Positions 1-6,658 of a stretch of DNA of 10,017 nucleotides are shown here, piece by piece. Position 1 is the stretch's first letter. Each line of letters opens with the position of its first letter. A model generated the notes under the pieces. That model did no database searches, had not been told where the DNA came from, and saw only the letters and a list, made by a program, of their open reading frames with translations. A program made the translations under genes and the position numbers. The DNA comes from Candidatus Aerophobota bacterium (GTDB taxonomy: Bacteria > Aerophobota > Aerophobia > Aerophobales > AE-B3A): positions 1 to 10,017 of the forward strand of contig JAUWAK010000033.1 in the NCBI GenBank assembly GCA_030602105.1, given 5' to 3'.

Positions 1-1601
1 TGAGCATCAGTGCAGATGACCATCTTTACCCCTCTTTTTTTGGCCTCCCGGATCCAGATATCGGTCAAATCCAATCGCTCCGGCTGTGCGTTTATCTCCA
101 ACCAGATATCTTTCTCTTTTGCTGCTTCCAGCACCTTGTCCAGGTTAATGGCGTAGGGGTCCCTTTCTCCTAACAGACGACCGGTAGGATGAGCGAAGAT
201 ACGAACGAAAGGATTTTGCATGGCTTTAATCACTCTGGCAGTTATAGTCTCCCTATTCTGTTTGAAACCTGTATGCACAGCAGCTATAACAATATCCAGC
301 TCCTTCAGAACCTCGTTCGAATAATCTAGAGTTCCGTCCTTCTTGATATCCACCTCACTTCCGGCCAGAACCCTGAAGTCCTCAAGATGGGAGTTCATTC
401 GTCTTATTTCTTCTGTCTGGGCCAAAAGATTTTCCTCGCTCGAACCTCGCGCCACCCTGAGGGAAACCGAATGTTCGGTAATGGCCAGATACTGGTATCC
501 TTTTCCCCTGGCCTTTTCCACCAGCTCGCCAATGGAGGCACTGCCGTCACTGGCCCGGCTGTGCAGGTGAAGATCCCCCCGGATCTCCTCCTCCCTTAAG
601 AGATTGGGGAGTCGTCCCTCCTCTGCTGCCTTCACTTCTCCTCTGTCCTCCCTCAGCTCAGGAGGTATAAGGGGAAGATCCAGACAGGCGTATACTTCCT
701 CCTCATCCCTACCCCCTATTTTTTTCCCATCCTGGGTAAATACGCCGTATTCATTAATCTTCAAGCCCCTTCTTATAGCTCTCTCCCTTAAGGCTATATT
801 GTGTGCTTTGGAGCCGGTGAAATACTGAAGGGCTGCTCCAAAAGAGTCTGGTGAGACTACCCTCAGATCCATCTGTAGTCCTTGGTCAGTCAAAATGCTG
901 GATTTGGTTTCTCCTTTGGCCATAACCTCCCTAACACAGGACAGGGTTGTGAAAGCATCCATAACGGCCTGGGAACCGGTAGAGGAAACCAGAATATCTA
1001 TATCCCCTATGGTCTCTTTGCCTCGTCTAAGACTACCTGCCGGTGAAATTCTCTCAATCCAAGAAGAAGCCTTCTCGCTTAACTCTCCCATTACCTCCTC
1101 TACCAAAGGTAAGGCTTTCCCCAGAAGAATCCTGGCTCGCCAGGTGCGATAGAGCCTTATCCCCCGCAGGATATTCTCCTCCGTCTTAGTTCCCATGCCT
1201 GGTAGATGCTGTAGCTTTTGAGACCTAACAAATTCCTCTAGCTCTTCGATGCTCTTGACCCCCACCTCCTTATGGAGAAGGCTAACTGTCTTTGGACCCA
1301 CTTCAGGAATGGAAAGAAGTTCTCTCACTCCGATTGGGATCTCTTTCTTCAACTCCTCATAGGCGGGAAGTCCCCCTGTATTAAGGATGGTAGCAATCTT
1401 TTCACACATCCCTTTTCCCAGGCCAGGGACCTCTTCTAACTTACCCTCATGACGAAGACCCTGAAGGTCCCCAGAGAGGTGTTCCAGGGCATCAGCAGCT
1501 TTCTCGTAAGCTCTTATCCGGAACGGATTCTCCCCTTTGATGGCCAAAAGATCAGCCATTTCCCTGAATATTTGGACTATCTTAGCTGAATCAACACTCA
1601 A
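1..1601 (-). CDS. polX: PolX: family X DNA polymerase with PHP domain (3' end cut by window edge)
   Basis: Bacterial PolX combines a gap-filling DNA polymerase with a PHP-type 3'-5' exonuclease/phosphoesterase and acts in base-excision-type repair. I translated 533 full codons plus two bases without an internal stop. The helix-hairpin-helix N-terminus is at about residues 20-150, with PGLGKG and PGMGTK turns. The polymerase active site is GSLRRGKETIGDID at 189-202, giving Asp200 and Asp202, with the third carboxylate Asp245 in MDLRVV. The PHP domain starts at about 342 with HLH (His345, His347), then His377, Glu416, His443 and His471, and the window ends inside the final TDAH motif. The family is about 570 residues, so about 40 are missing beyond position 1. 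The start is TTG at 1599-1601, preceded by GAGGG at 1608-1612 and an in-frame TGA at 1611-1613, so no longer start exists. It lies 112 bases downstream of rdgB-coaE. The family call is secure. Confidence 0.95.
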   Translation of the reverse strand, partial: MSVDSAKIVQIFREMADLLAIKGENPFRIRAYEKAADALEHLSGDLQGLRHEGKLEEVPGLGKGMCEKIATILNTGGLPAYEELKKEIPIGVRELLSIPEVGPKTVSLLHKEVGVKSIEELEEFVRSQKLQHLPGMGTKTEENILRGIRLYRTWRARILLGKALPLVEEVMGELSEKASSWIERISPAGSLRRGKETIGDIDILVSSTGSQAVMDAFTTLSCVREVMAKGETKSSILTDQGLQMDLRVVSPDSFGAALQYFTGSKAHNIALRERAIRRGLKINEYGVFTQDGKKIGGRDEEEVYACLDLPLIPPELREDRGEVKAAEEGRLPNLLREEEIRGDLHLHSRASDGSASIGELVEKARGKGYQYLAITEHSVSLRVARGSSEENLLAQTEEIRRMNSHLEDFRVLAGSEVDIKKDGTLDYSNEVLKELDIVIAAVHTGFKQNRETITARVIKAMQNPFVRIFAHPTGRLLGERDPYAINLDKVLEAAKEKDIWLEINAQPERLDLTDIWIREAKKRGVKMVICTDA

Positions 1602-1607
1602 TAGATT

Positions 1608-1612
1608 CCCTC
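1608..1612 (-). promoter_or_regulatory. Ribosome binding site fixing the polX TTG start
   Basis: On the minus strand, GAGGG lies six bases before TTG (1599-1601). The in-frame TGA overlaps the same site, so TTG is the first usable start codon of polX. Confidence 0.7.
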
Positions 1613-1670
1613 ATTTTTGGGTATCAAAAGATCCAAGATTTGGTAGGTTCCTCAGGAAGATAAGACCAAA

Positions 1671-1688
1671 CTTTGGGAGAGCCCAAAG
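1671..1688 (-). terminator. Inverted repeat between rdgB-coaE and polX, possible weak terminator or attenuator
   Basis: A perfect 7-base inverted repeat, CTTTGGG and CCCAAAG, is separated by four bases. On the minus strand it is followed by TTTGGTCTTATCTT, which is T-rich but interrupted. It lies 25 bases past the rdgB-coaE stop codon, in the only gap of more than 100 bases within the housekeeping run. The stem is short, so termination may be partial, and it could equally be chance. No clear promoter for polX was found in the rest of this 112-base gap. Confidence 0.35.
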
Positions 1689-1713
1689 GTAAATGGACCT
1701 TACGGGGAGAATG

Positions 1714-2907
1714 CTATCCCTGAACTCCACAGTCCTCTTTTTCTAGTGCTTCCCACACTTTCATTACCTGCTCTCGGGTTTCCTCTTCCCCGCCCTCATT
1801 TCTTATAATGAAGTCTGCCTGGCGGATCTTGTCCGTCTGGGGAAGCTGAGCTCCTATCACCCCTTTAATTTCTCGAGGTGTGAAATCAGTTCCCTTCTTT
1901 ATCCTTTTCAGCTGCGTCTGCCGGGAGGAGGTCACCACCAGGATTTTGTCCACCAGGCATTCCCATCCCGCTTCCAAAAGCAGAGCTGCTTCCAGCACGA
2001 TAATACCACCATCATGGGCCTGAATACTCTTTTCTACCTCTTTCAAAATGAGAGGATGGAGGAGCGAGCCAAGCTGCGCTATATTTTTCTTATCACTAAA
2101 GGCTATCTCTCTCAAGTTCTTTCTCTTAATACGCCCGCCTTTGCCAAGAATGGATGAGCCAAAGATTCCAGTAAGCCTCTTTTTCACTTTTTCCTCTTGC
2201 AGAAGCAGATGCCCCACTTCATCAGCAGAGATAAGCTTAGCTCCTGCAGCCTCAAACATCTTGGCAACTGTGGTTTTACCGCATCCGATATTCCCGGTGA
2301 TCCCTATAACCCTTCTTTTGTCCCATTCCTGAAGAACAGATTTTGCTTTCTCTAGCGCTATAGCCCGATGACTAATCTCATTTTTCATCCCGAGCGACAT
2401 CTCGGCGAAGGTTTTATCCTGCCCCAGAGGCTGGAAAATCGGATCGTAGCCAAATCCTTCCCTACCCCTAATCTCCTGAGTAATCCTTCCTTCGCAGATT
2501 CCCTCCATCACCTTCCGCCTTCCATAGGCATTGCTGATAGCTATAACGCAGCGAAATCTTGCCTTGCGTCGCTGGGGGGGAACCTTCTCAAGAAGAGAAA
2601 GGACTTTGCGATTATTGTCCTCATAGGAAGCGCCTTCACCAGCAAAGCGGGAAGACAGGACCCCGGGAGCTCCCTGCAGGGCCTCCACCTCCAGTCCGGA
2701 GTCATCGGCCAGAGCCGGCTTCCTGCTGAAGCGGGCCAGCGTGCAGGCCTTGGTCAGAGCATTGCCCCGTAGGGTGTATTTATCTTCAACCACCTCAGGA
2801 AACTCAGAGAAGTCTTCAAAGGTTAGCATTTTCATCTTTAGATTCTTGAGAACCTGCTTGATTTCCCTTATCTTATCCTGGTTTCGGGTAGCTAGGACCA
2901 GTTCCAT
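1714..2907 (-). CDS. RdgB-CoaE fusion: XTP/dITP pyrophosphatase plus dephospho-CoA kinase
   Basis: A single 397-residue reading frame carries two complete enzymes. Residues 1-196 are a Ham1/RdgB nucleotide pyrophosphatase, which removes XTP, dITP and ITP from the pool. It shows TRNQDK (7-12), ADDSGLEV (67-74, catalytic Asp69), RFAG (87-90), GFGYDPIF (151-158) and KNEISHR (175-181). Residues from about 198 are dephospho-CoA kinase, the last step of CoA synthesis. It shows the P-loop GNIGCGKT (205-212), SAD (227-229), LHP (283-285), the LLLE lid-region motif (309-312), AQ (353-354), AD (364-365) and RNEG (369-372). The join is in frame with almost no linker (LQEWDKRRVIGITG). Each half is of normal family length, and no key residue is missing in either. 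The ATG start overlaps the end of rph by 16 bases, so translation is probably coupled. The rph-rdgB order is common; the fusion to CoaE is the oddity. Confidence 0.95.
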   Translation of the reverse strand: MELVLATRNQDKIREIKQVLKNLKMKMLTFEDFSEFPEVVEDKYTLRGNALTKACTLARFSRKPALADDSGLEVEALQGAPGVLSSRFAGEGASYEDNNRKVLSLLEKVPPQRRKARFRCVIAISNAYGRRKVMEGICEGRITQEIRGREGFGYDPIFQPLGQDKTFAEMSLGMKNEISHRAIALEKAKSVLQEWDKRRVIGITGNIGCGKTTVAKMFEAAGAKLISADEVGHLLLQEEKVKKRLTGIFGSSILGKGGRIKRKNLREIAFSDKKNIAQLGSLLHPLILKEVEKSIQAHDGGIIVLEAALLLEAGWECLVDKILVVTSSRQTQLKRIKKGTDFTPREIKGVIGAQLPQTDKIRQADFIIRNEGGEEETREQVMKVWEALEKEDCGVQG

Positions 2908-3620
2908 TCTTCTTGCCCTATGACTTTCCTTTGTATTTCGGTGAGCTTTTTCACTCCTGTCTCGGCCAGATCAAGTAGCTCGTCCAGAATTTTGCGAGAG
3001 AAGGTTTTCTCTTCACCGGTTACCTGAATCTCAACCAGCTCTCCCTTGCCGCTCATGACCACATTCATATCCACACTGGCCTGCGAGTCCTCCTGAAAAG
3101 ATAGGTCCAGCAGCTCCTCCCCTTCTTTGAGACCTGTACTTATGGCGGCCAGGGAGTCTTTGATGATCGACTCTTTCAGTATGCCCTTTTCCCGGAGCCA
3201 CCTGTCCGCATCCACCAGGGCGATAAAAGATCCGGTAATAGACACACACCGAGTCCCCCCATCGGCCTGAATAACATCGCAATCAACCCAGATGGTTCGC
3301 TCTCCCAATTTTGCAAGGTCCACTACTGCCCTCAAAGATCGACCTATTAATCTCCGTATTTCATGGGACCTCGCACGTTGTCTTTCTATGTCCCGGGGGA
3401 TGCGCGTAGGAGTGCAGTAGGGAAGCATGCTATACTCGGCAGTAACCCATCCTTTACTGCTTCCCCTCAAGAATGGGGGAATCTTTTCCTCCACCATAGC
3501 CGCACAGACCACCTTTGTATCCCCCAGGGACATAAGAGCGGACCCCTGGGCATACTTCACAAAGTTTCTTTCTATGCTTACCTTCCGAAGTTCATCCGCT
3601 GCTCTACCATCTCTTCTCAA
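2892..3620 (-). CDS. rph: RNase PH, phosphorolytic 3'-5' exoribonuclease
   Basis: RNase PH trims the 3' ends of tRNA precursors using phosphate. The 242-residue length is typical. Visible signatures are MRRDGR at the N-terminus, GDTKVVCAAMVEEKIPPF (33-50), GWVTAEYSMLP (57-67), EIRRLIGRSLRAVVDL (87-102), CDVIQADGGTR (114-124, with GGTR binding phosphate) and EDSQASVDMNVV (177-188, with Asp178 and Asp184 in the catalytic region). The start is TTG at 3618-3620, directly preceded by an in-frame TAG, with GAGGGGAG six bases upstream; no other start fits. The 3' end overlaps the RdgB-CoaE start by 16 bases, matching the widespread rph-rdgB pairing. An 81-base gap separates it from the small membrane protein gene upstream. 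Confidence 0.96.
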   Translation of the reverse strand: MRRDGRAADELRKVSIERNFVKYAQGSALMSLGDTKVVCAAMVEEKIPPFLRGSSKGWVTAEYSMLPYCTPTRIPRDIERQRARSHEIRRLIGRSLRAVVDLAKLGERTIWVDCDVIQADGGTRCVSITGSFIALVDADRWLREKGILKESIIKDSLAAISTGLKEGEELLDLSFQEDSQASVDMNVVMSGKGELVEIQVTGEEKTFSRKILDELLDLAETGVKKLTEIQRKVIGQEEWNWS

Positions 3621-3626
3621 CTAGTT

Positions 3627-3634
3627 CTCCCCTC
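3627..3634 (-). promoter_or_regulatory. Strong ribosome binding site fixing the rph TTG start
   Basis: GAGGGGAG on the minus strand is spaced six bases from TTG (3618-3620). An in-frame TAG lies immediately before the TTG, so this site settles the start of rph. Confidence 0.75.
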
Positions 3635-3665
3635 AACAAATATCTCTGGACTCTTCCCGCATCGC

Positions 3666-3696
3666 CTGCCATAGCAGCTTTGGATTGCTTAGGCAG
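3666..3696 (-). other. Imperfect hairpin in the gap upstream of rph
   Basis: CTGCC and GGCAG can pair as an outer 5-base stem, and AGCA and TGCT as an inner 4-base stem with an internal loop. No T-tract follows, so it does not look like an intrinsic terminator. It could be an RNA processing or stability element, or chance. It occupies most of the 81 bases between the DUF2273-like gene and rph. Confidence 0.25.
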
Positions 3697-3701
3697 ATGA
3701 G

Positions 3702-3929
3702 TTAGGACTTTTGGGATCTACTCCTGGTGGATCCTCTTTCTGGAAAAACTCGATCAAACAAACGTCCTATCCGTCTTCCCGCATCGAAAACACCGCCCAC
3801 AAAGGCTCCGACCATGACCAGGAAAAGAATTAGAAGCAGAGGCCAGGCGAAAATCAAGAGCAAGGCTACCACCAGCCCCGCCATACCCCCTACAACTTTC
3901 CCCCGGTTGCGCTGGAAAAAAACCCTCAT
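3702..3929 (-). CDS. Small two-helix membrane protein, DUF2273-like
   Basis: This is a 75-residue protein with a basic N-terminus (RVFFQRNRGK), a long hydrophobic core at about residues 13-48 that fits two membrane segments broken near WPLL, and a basic C-terminal tail ending RSRSQKS. The pattern of RNRGKVVGG, a hydrophobic hairpin, a glycine-rich GAFVGGVFD stretch and an LFDRVFP end resembles DUF2273 small integral membrane proteins, which in Firmicutes lie beside Asp23/AmaP genes. No Asp23 or AmaP gene is present here. ATG at 3927-3929 is preferred over TTG at 3930-3932 because AGAGGTG (3934-3940) sits at better spacing. It begins 13 bases after the ftsZ stop, and the ribosome site lies inside that gap, so it is almost certainly cotranscribed with ftsZ. 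Its function is unknown; the family call is from pattern alone. Confidence 0.75.
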   Translation of the reverse strand: MRVFFQRNRGKVVGGMAGLVVALLLIFAWPLLLILFLVMVGAFVGGVFDAGRRIGRLFDRVFPERGSTRSRSQKS

Positions 3930-3942
3930 CAAGCACCTCTCA

Positions 3943-5034
3943 CTAGTTCTTTCCCTTCCTTAGGAAGGCAGGAATATCCAGATCTTCCCCCTCATAAATC
4001 TTGAGATCTAATTCTTTTTGATGAACCTGACTCTTTCTTCTCGCTTCCCCTTCGCTTCTAGCCTCACCTCCCGATGCAATAAGGGTCAGGACTACTTCCT
4101 CGGACAAATCCTCATCCACACTCACTCCAAAAATGATCTCTGTTCGGGGGGAAGCATCTTCTCTAACCATCAGAGTAGCTTCTTCCACTCCTGATAGCTT
4201 CAATCCTTTGCCCCCCCGGATATTGAACAGGATACACTGGGCCTCTTTGAGCGAAACTCTGCCCACCAGGGGTGATGAAACAGCCTGTCTGGCAGCTTCT
4301 CGAGCCGCTCCCTCACCAGTACCCCTTCCCTGGCTTATCTGAATGCGGCCTTTCTTCCGAAAAAAGCCTCTGATGTCAGCAAAATCCAAACTTATCAGGC
4401 CAGGGTATAGCAGCAAATCCCCCACCGCCTGAATAGCCTCTCCAAAAACCCTGTCTACCTTTACCAATTCGGCTTCAAGAGAGCCCGTTTTGTCCGGGTC
4501 CTCTAGAAGGATATCGTTGGGAACCACCAACAGGCTACTGAGGATCTCTTCCAACTGGGTCAGTGCATTTTCGGCTTGATTTCCTCTTTTTTCACCTTCA
4601 AAATGAAAGGGCAGCACAACCAGACCCAAAGTTAGGATGCCCATCTCCTTGGCCAACTGAGCTATGACAGGAGAAATTCCTGTGCCGGTTCCTTTCCCCA
4701 ATCCGCAAACCAGAAACAGTAGATCCGTACCTTTCAAAACTTCCCTTACCCGGTCTTTTTCCTCCAGGACTATTCTTCTTCCCATCTCGGGATCTCCACC
4801 CGTTCCCCATCCTCCGGTGACGGATTCTCCCAGCTGGAGTCTCTTTCTCACTTTGCATCTTTCCAGGTCTTGCCTGCTGGTGCTAATGGCAACGAACTCT
4901 ACGCCAGGCGAGAGAGGGCTAAGTCGCGAGAGAATGTTGCACCCCGCTCCTCCTATCCCCATTGTCCTCATACACACCGAAGTAGGACCAGGAGCGCTCT
5001 TGGCCTCAGGAGAATCAGATTCGAGCTCAATCAT
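3943..5034 (-). CDS. ftsZ: Divergent FtsZ cell-division GTPase
   Basis: FtsZ is a tubulin homologue that polymerises with GTP into the division ring at mid-cell. This 363-residue protein has the whole fold: GIGGAGCN (26-33) for the phosphate loop, GWGTGGDPEMG (75-85), the tubulin signature GLGKGTGTG (111-119), PFHFEGEKR (142-150), VPND (171-174), the T7 loop SLDFADIR (215-222), IIFGVSVDEDL (300-310), a short linker, and the partner-binding tail DLDIPAFLRK (351-360). Several normally fixed residues differ: Lys114 replaces the middle Gly of GGGTGTG, Ser215 replaces the Asn of NLDFAD, Thr replaces Ala in GAG, and Asp81 replaces Asn in the loop before PE. Both T7 acidic residues (Asp217, Asp220) remain. 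ATG follows GGGAGG by five bases. No ftsA, ftsQ or mur gene is nearby. It may be the main FtsZ of a divergent lineage or a second paralogue. Confidence 0.92.
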   Translation of the reverse strand: MIELESDSPEAKSAPGPTSVCMRTMGIGGAGCNILSRLSPLSPGVEFVAISTSRQDLERCKVRKRLQLGESVTGGWGTGGDPEMGRRIVLEEKDRVREVLKGTDLLFLVCGLGKGTGTGISPVIAQLAKEMGILTLGLVVLPFHFEGEKRGNQAENALTQLEEILSSLLVVPNDILLEDPDKTGSLEAELVKVDRVFGEAIQAVGDLLLYPGLISLDFADIRGFFRKKGRIQISQGRGTGEGAAREAARQAVSSPLVGRVSLKEAQCILFNIRGGKGLKLSGVEEATLMVREDASPRTEIIFGVSVDEDLSEEVVLTLIASGGEARSEGEARRKSQVHQKELDLKIYEGEDLDIPAFLRKGKN

Positions 5035-5087
5035 AGGTACCTCCCGGCTTCACTCGAGCTAATCCCTCGGTACAAAGGAAAACACAG

Positions 5088-5112
5088 AACTCTAGCAAAA
5101 AGCGCTAGAACT
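5088..5112 (-). terminator. Hairpin overlapping the pheS stop codon, possible attenuator before ftsZ
   Basis: In minus-strand RNA, AGUUCUAGC pairs with GCUAGAGUU through nine pairs, two of them G-U, around a 7-base loop GCUUUUU. The UAG stop of pheS lies in the left arm. UGUUUUCCUUU follows six bases on, a weak U-rich run. On the plus strand the two wobble pairs become A-C mismatches, so the structure suits minus-strand RNA only. It could partly terminate or process the transcript between pheS and ftsZ. Strength was not computed. Confidence 0.35.
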
Positions 5113-6112
5113 GTCTCAAAAATCTAAGATCATTCTGGAAGAAAAGACGAATATCGTCAATTCCATATTTCAGCATGCATATCCGCTCTACCCCCATGCC
5201 GAAAGCAAATCCTTGGTACCGTTCCGGATCATAGTTCACCTTTTTGAAGACCTCAGGATCGACCATTCCCGCCCCCAGGATTTCCAGCCACCCTTTTCCA
5301 GAGCAGACAGTGCATCCCGAGCCCCCGCAGATAATGCAGCTAATGTCCACCTCGGCACTGGGTTCGGTAAAGGGGAAAAAACTGGGGCGAAAACGCAGCT
5401 TTGTCCTCTTGCCGAACATCTGATAGACAAAACAGGTGAGAGAGCCCTTAAGGTCCGAGAAGGCAATGTCTCGATCCACGGCTAAGCCCTCCACCTGGTG
5501 AAACATGGGAAAATGAGAGGCATCAATGGCATCACGCCTGTAGCACCTCCCGGGAGCAATAATGCGGATGGGAGGAGAAGTCTTCTCCATTATCCTGATC
5601 TGAACAGGAGAAGTCTGAGTTCTTAGGAGGCGGCCGTCTTCAAGATAGAAAGAGTCTTGCTCATCTCTGGCCGGATGGTATTGAGGCATATTTAAGGCCT
5701 CAAAGTTGTAGTATTCTGTTTCTATTTCCGGACCTCTTACCACACGAAAACCCAAACCAATAAAGATTCTCTTTATTTCGTCCAGAGTCTGGGTAATAGG
5801 ATGGAGTCTGCCCAGAGGGGGTTTTTCCCCGGGAAGAGTAACATCGATATATTCCCCTGGCTCTTCTTTCCCAAGGTGTTCTTTTTTCTCCAGAATTCTT
5901 TCGCCAATCTCCTTTTTTAGTCTATTGCCCAGCTCACCCATCCTGGGTCTGTCTTCAGGAGGGAGATTCTTGATACCCTTCAAAAAGAGAGTTATTTTCC
6001 CCTTTTTCCTCCCCAAGAGCTCAATGCGTACCTCATCTAGCTCTCTTTCATTTTTGGCTTGGCCAATCTTTCTCCTGGCCTCCTCGCTCAATTCTTTTAG
6101 ATCTAACTTCAT
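5105..6112 (-). CDS. pheS: Phenylalanyl-tRNA synthetase alpha subunit
   Basis: PheS is the catalytic subunit of the alpha2-beta2 enzyme that charges tRNA-Phe. Features in order (numbered from ATG 6112): an N-terminal helical tRNA-binding arm of about 85 residues, GRLHPITQTLDEI (motif 1 region), TEYYNFEALNMPQYHPARD, LLRTQTSPVQIR, GRCYRRDAIDASHFPMFHQVEG (split here only by naming; motif 2), FRPSFFPFTEPSAEVD, a four-cysteine CIICGGSGCTVC segment as in many bacterial PheS, and motif 3 GFAFGMGVERICML. Length is 335 residues from ATG at 6110-6112, which matches the usual PheS start. A TTG at 6134-6136 would add eight residues (MPERNTHK); neither start has a strong ribosome site. It begins 45 bases after moaB (21 if TTG is used). 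The beta-subunit gene pheT, normally directly downstream, is absent; ftsZ follows after 70 bases. Confidence 0.95.
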   Translation of the reverse strand: MKLDLKELSEEARRKIGQAKNERELDEVRIELLGRKKGKITLFLKGIKNLPPEDRPRMGELGNRLKKEIGERILEKKEHLGKEEPGEYIDVTLPGEKPPLGRLHPITQTLDEIKRIFIGLGFRVVRGPEIETEYYNFEALNMPQYHPARDEQDSFYLEDGRLLRTQTSPVQIRIMEKTSPPIRIIAPGRCYRRDAIDASHFPMFHQVEGLAVDRDIAFSDLKGSLTCFVYQMFGKRTKLRFRPSFFPFTEPSAEVDISCIICGGSGCTVCSGKGWLEILGAGMVDPEVFKKVNYDPERYQGFAFGMGVERICMLKYGIDDIRLFFQNDLRFLRQF

Positions 6113-6157
6113 CTTATGGGTATTTCTTTCCGGCAAAAGAATCTCAGTACCTGTATT

Positions 6158-6658
6158 CTAGCTCTTATGCCCGCCCTCGGCGCACCCAGACACCCTACCC
6201 TTGATGAGGTCAAGAGCGTGGGGAAGGGCAGGGAGTATTAAGGTTAGACATTCCCTAACCCCTTTAGGACTTCCCGGCAAATTGACAACCAAACTATCTC
6301 CCCTCACCCCCGCGATAGCCCGGGAAAGAATAGCATGAGGAGTGACCTTGAAGCTTTCCTTTCTCATTATTTCCCCGAAGCCAGGTATCTCCTTATCTAT
6401 GACTTTTTCCGTCGCCTCTGGAGTAACATCCCGCGGAGAAATCCCTGTGCCCCCTGTGGTCAGAACCAAATCAACGTCCCTCTCGTCGATCATGCTTTTG
6501 AGGGTGCGCGATATAGTGTCTATTTCATCGGGAACAACTTCATATGCCACCACTTCCCCCAAATCCTTTACCATATCCCTAACGGTGGGGCCACTAGTAT
6601 CTTCTCTCTCATCTCTGGATGAAGCATCACTTACCGTAACTATCCCAATCTTTGTCAT
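6158..6658 (-). CDS. Molybdopterin adenylyltransferase family protein (MogA/MoaB)
   Basis: MogA/MoaB proteins adenylate molybdopterin so that MoeA can insert molybdate or tungstate. The 166-residue protein has an N-terminal IGIVTVSDASS strand and loop, the TTGGTGISPRDVTPEAT signature (67-83, with the conserved Asp77), PGFGEIMR (92-99), SRAIAGVRGDSLVVNLPGSPKGV (the family's LPGSP turn at 127-131) and a C-terminal PHALDLIKG helix. Length fits stand-alone MogA/MoaB. ATG at 6656-6658 follows AGGTG and lies inside the MOSC gene, overlapping it by 32 bases. Context with moaA, moaC and MOSC supports cofactor synthesis. Whether it acts as MogA or as the MoaB paralogue cannot be told from sequence alone, so no symbol is given. 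Confidence 0.93.
   Translation of the reverse strand: MTKIGIVTVSDASSRDEREDTSGPTVRDMVKDLGEVVAYEVVPDEIDTISRTLKSMIDERDVDLVLTTGGTGISPRDVTPEATEKVIDKEIPGFGEIMRKESFKVTPHAILSRAIAGVRGDSLVVNLPGSPKGVRECLTLILPALPHALDLIKGRVSGCAEGGHKS

Noticed and set aside
2300..2335. Frameshift or hidden separate coaE start at the RdgB-CoaE junction
   Set aside because: The reading frame is continuous across the join, and the only nearby ATG (in GGAATGGG) is out of frame with CoaE.
2368..2772. Plus-strand open frame of 134 codons
   Set aside because: It runs antisense across the RdgB half of the fusion gene, has no family signature, and the minus-strand motifs there are unambiguous.
6113..6136. TTG at 6134-6136 as the pheS start
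   Set aside because: It would add eight residues that do not fit the family N-terminus. It stays possible since neither candidate has a strong ribosome site.
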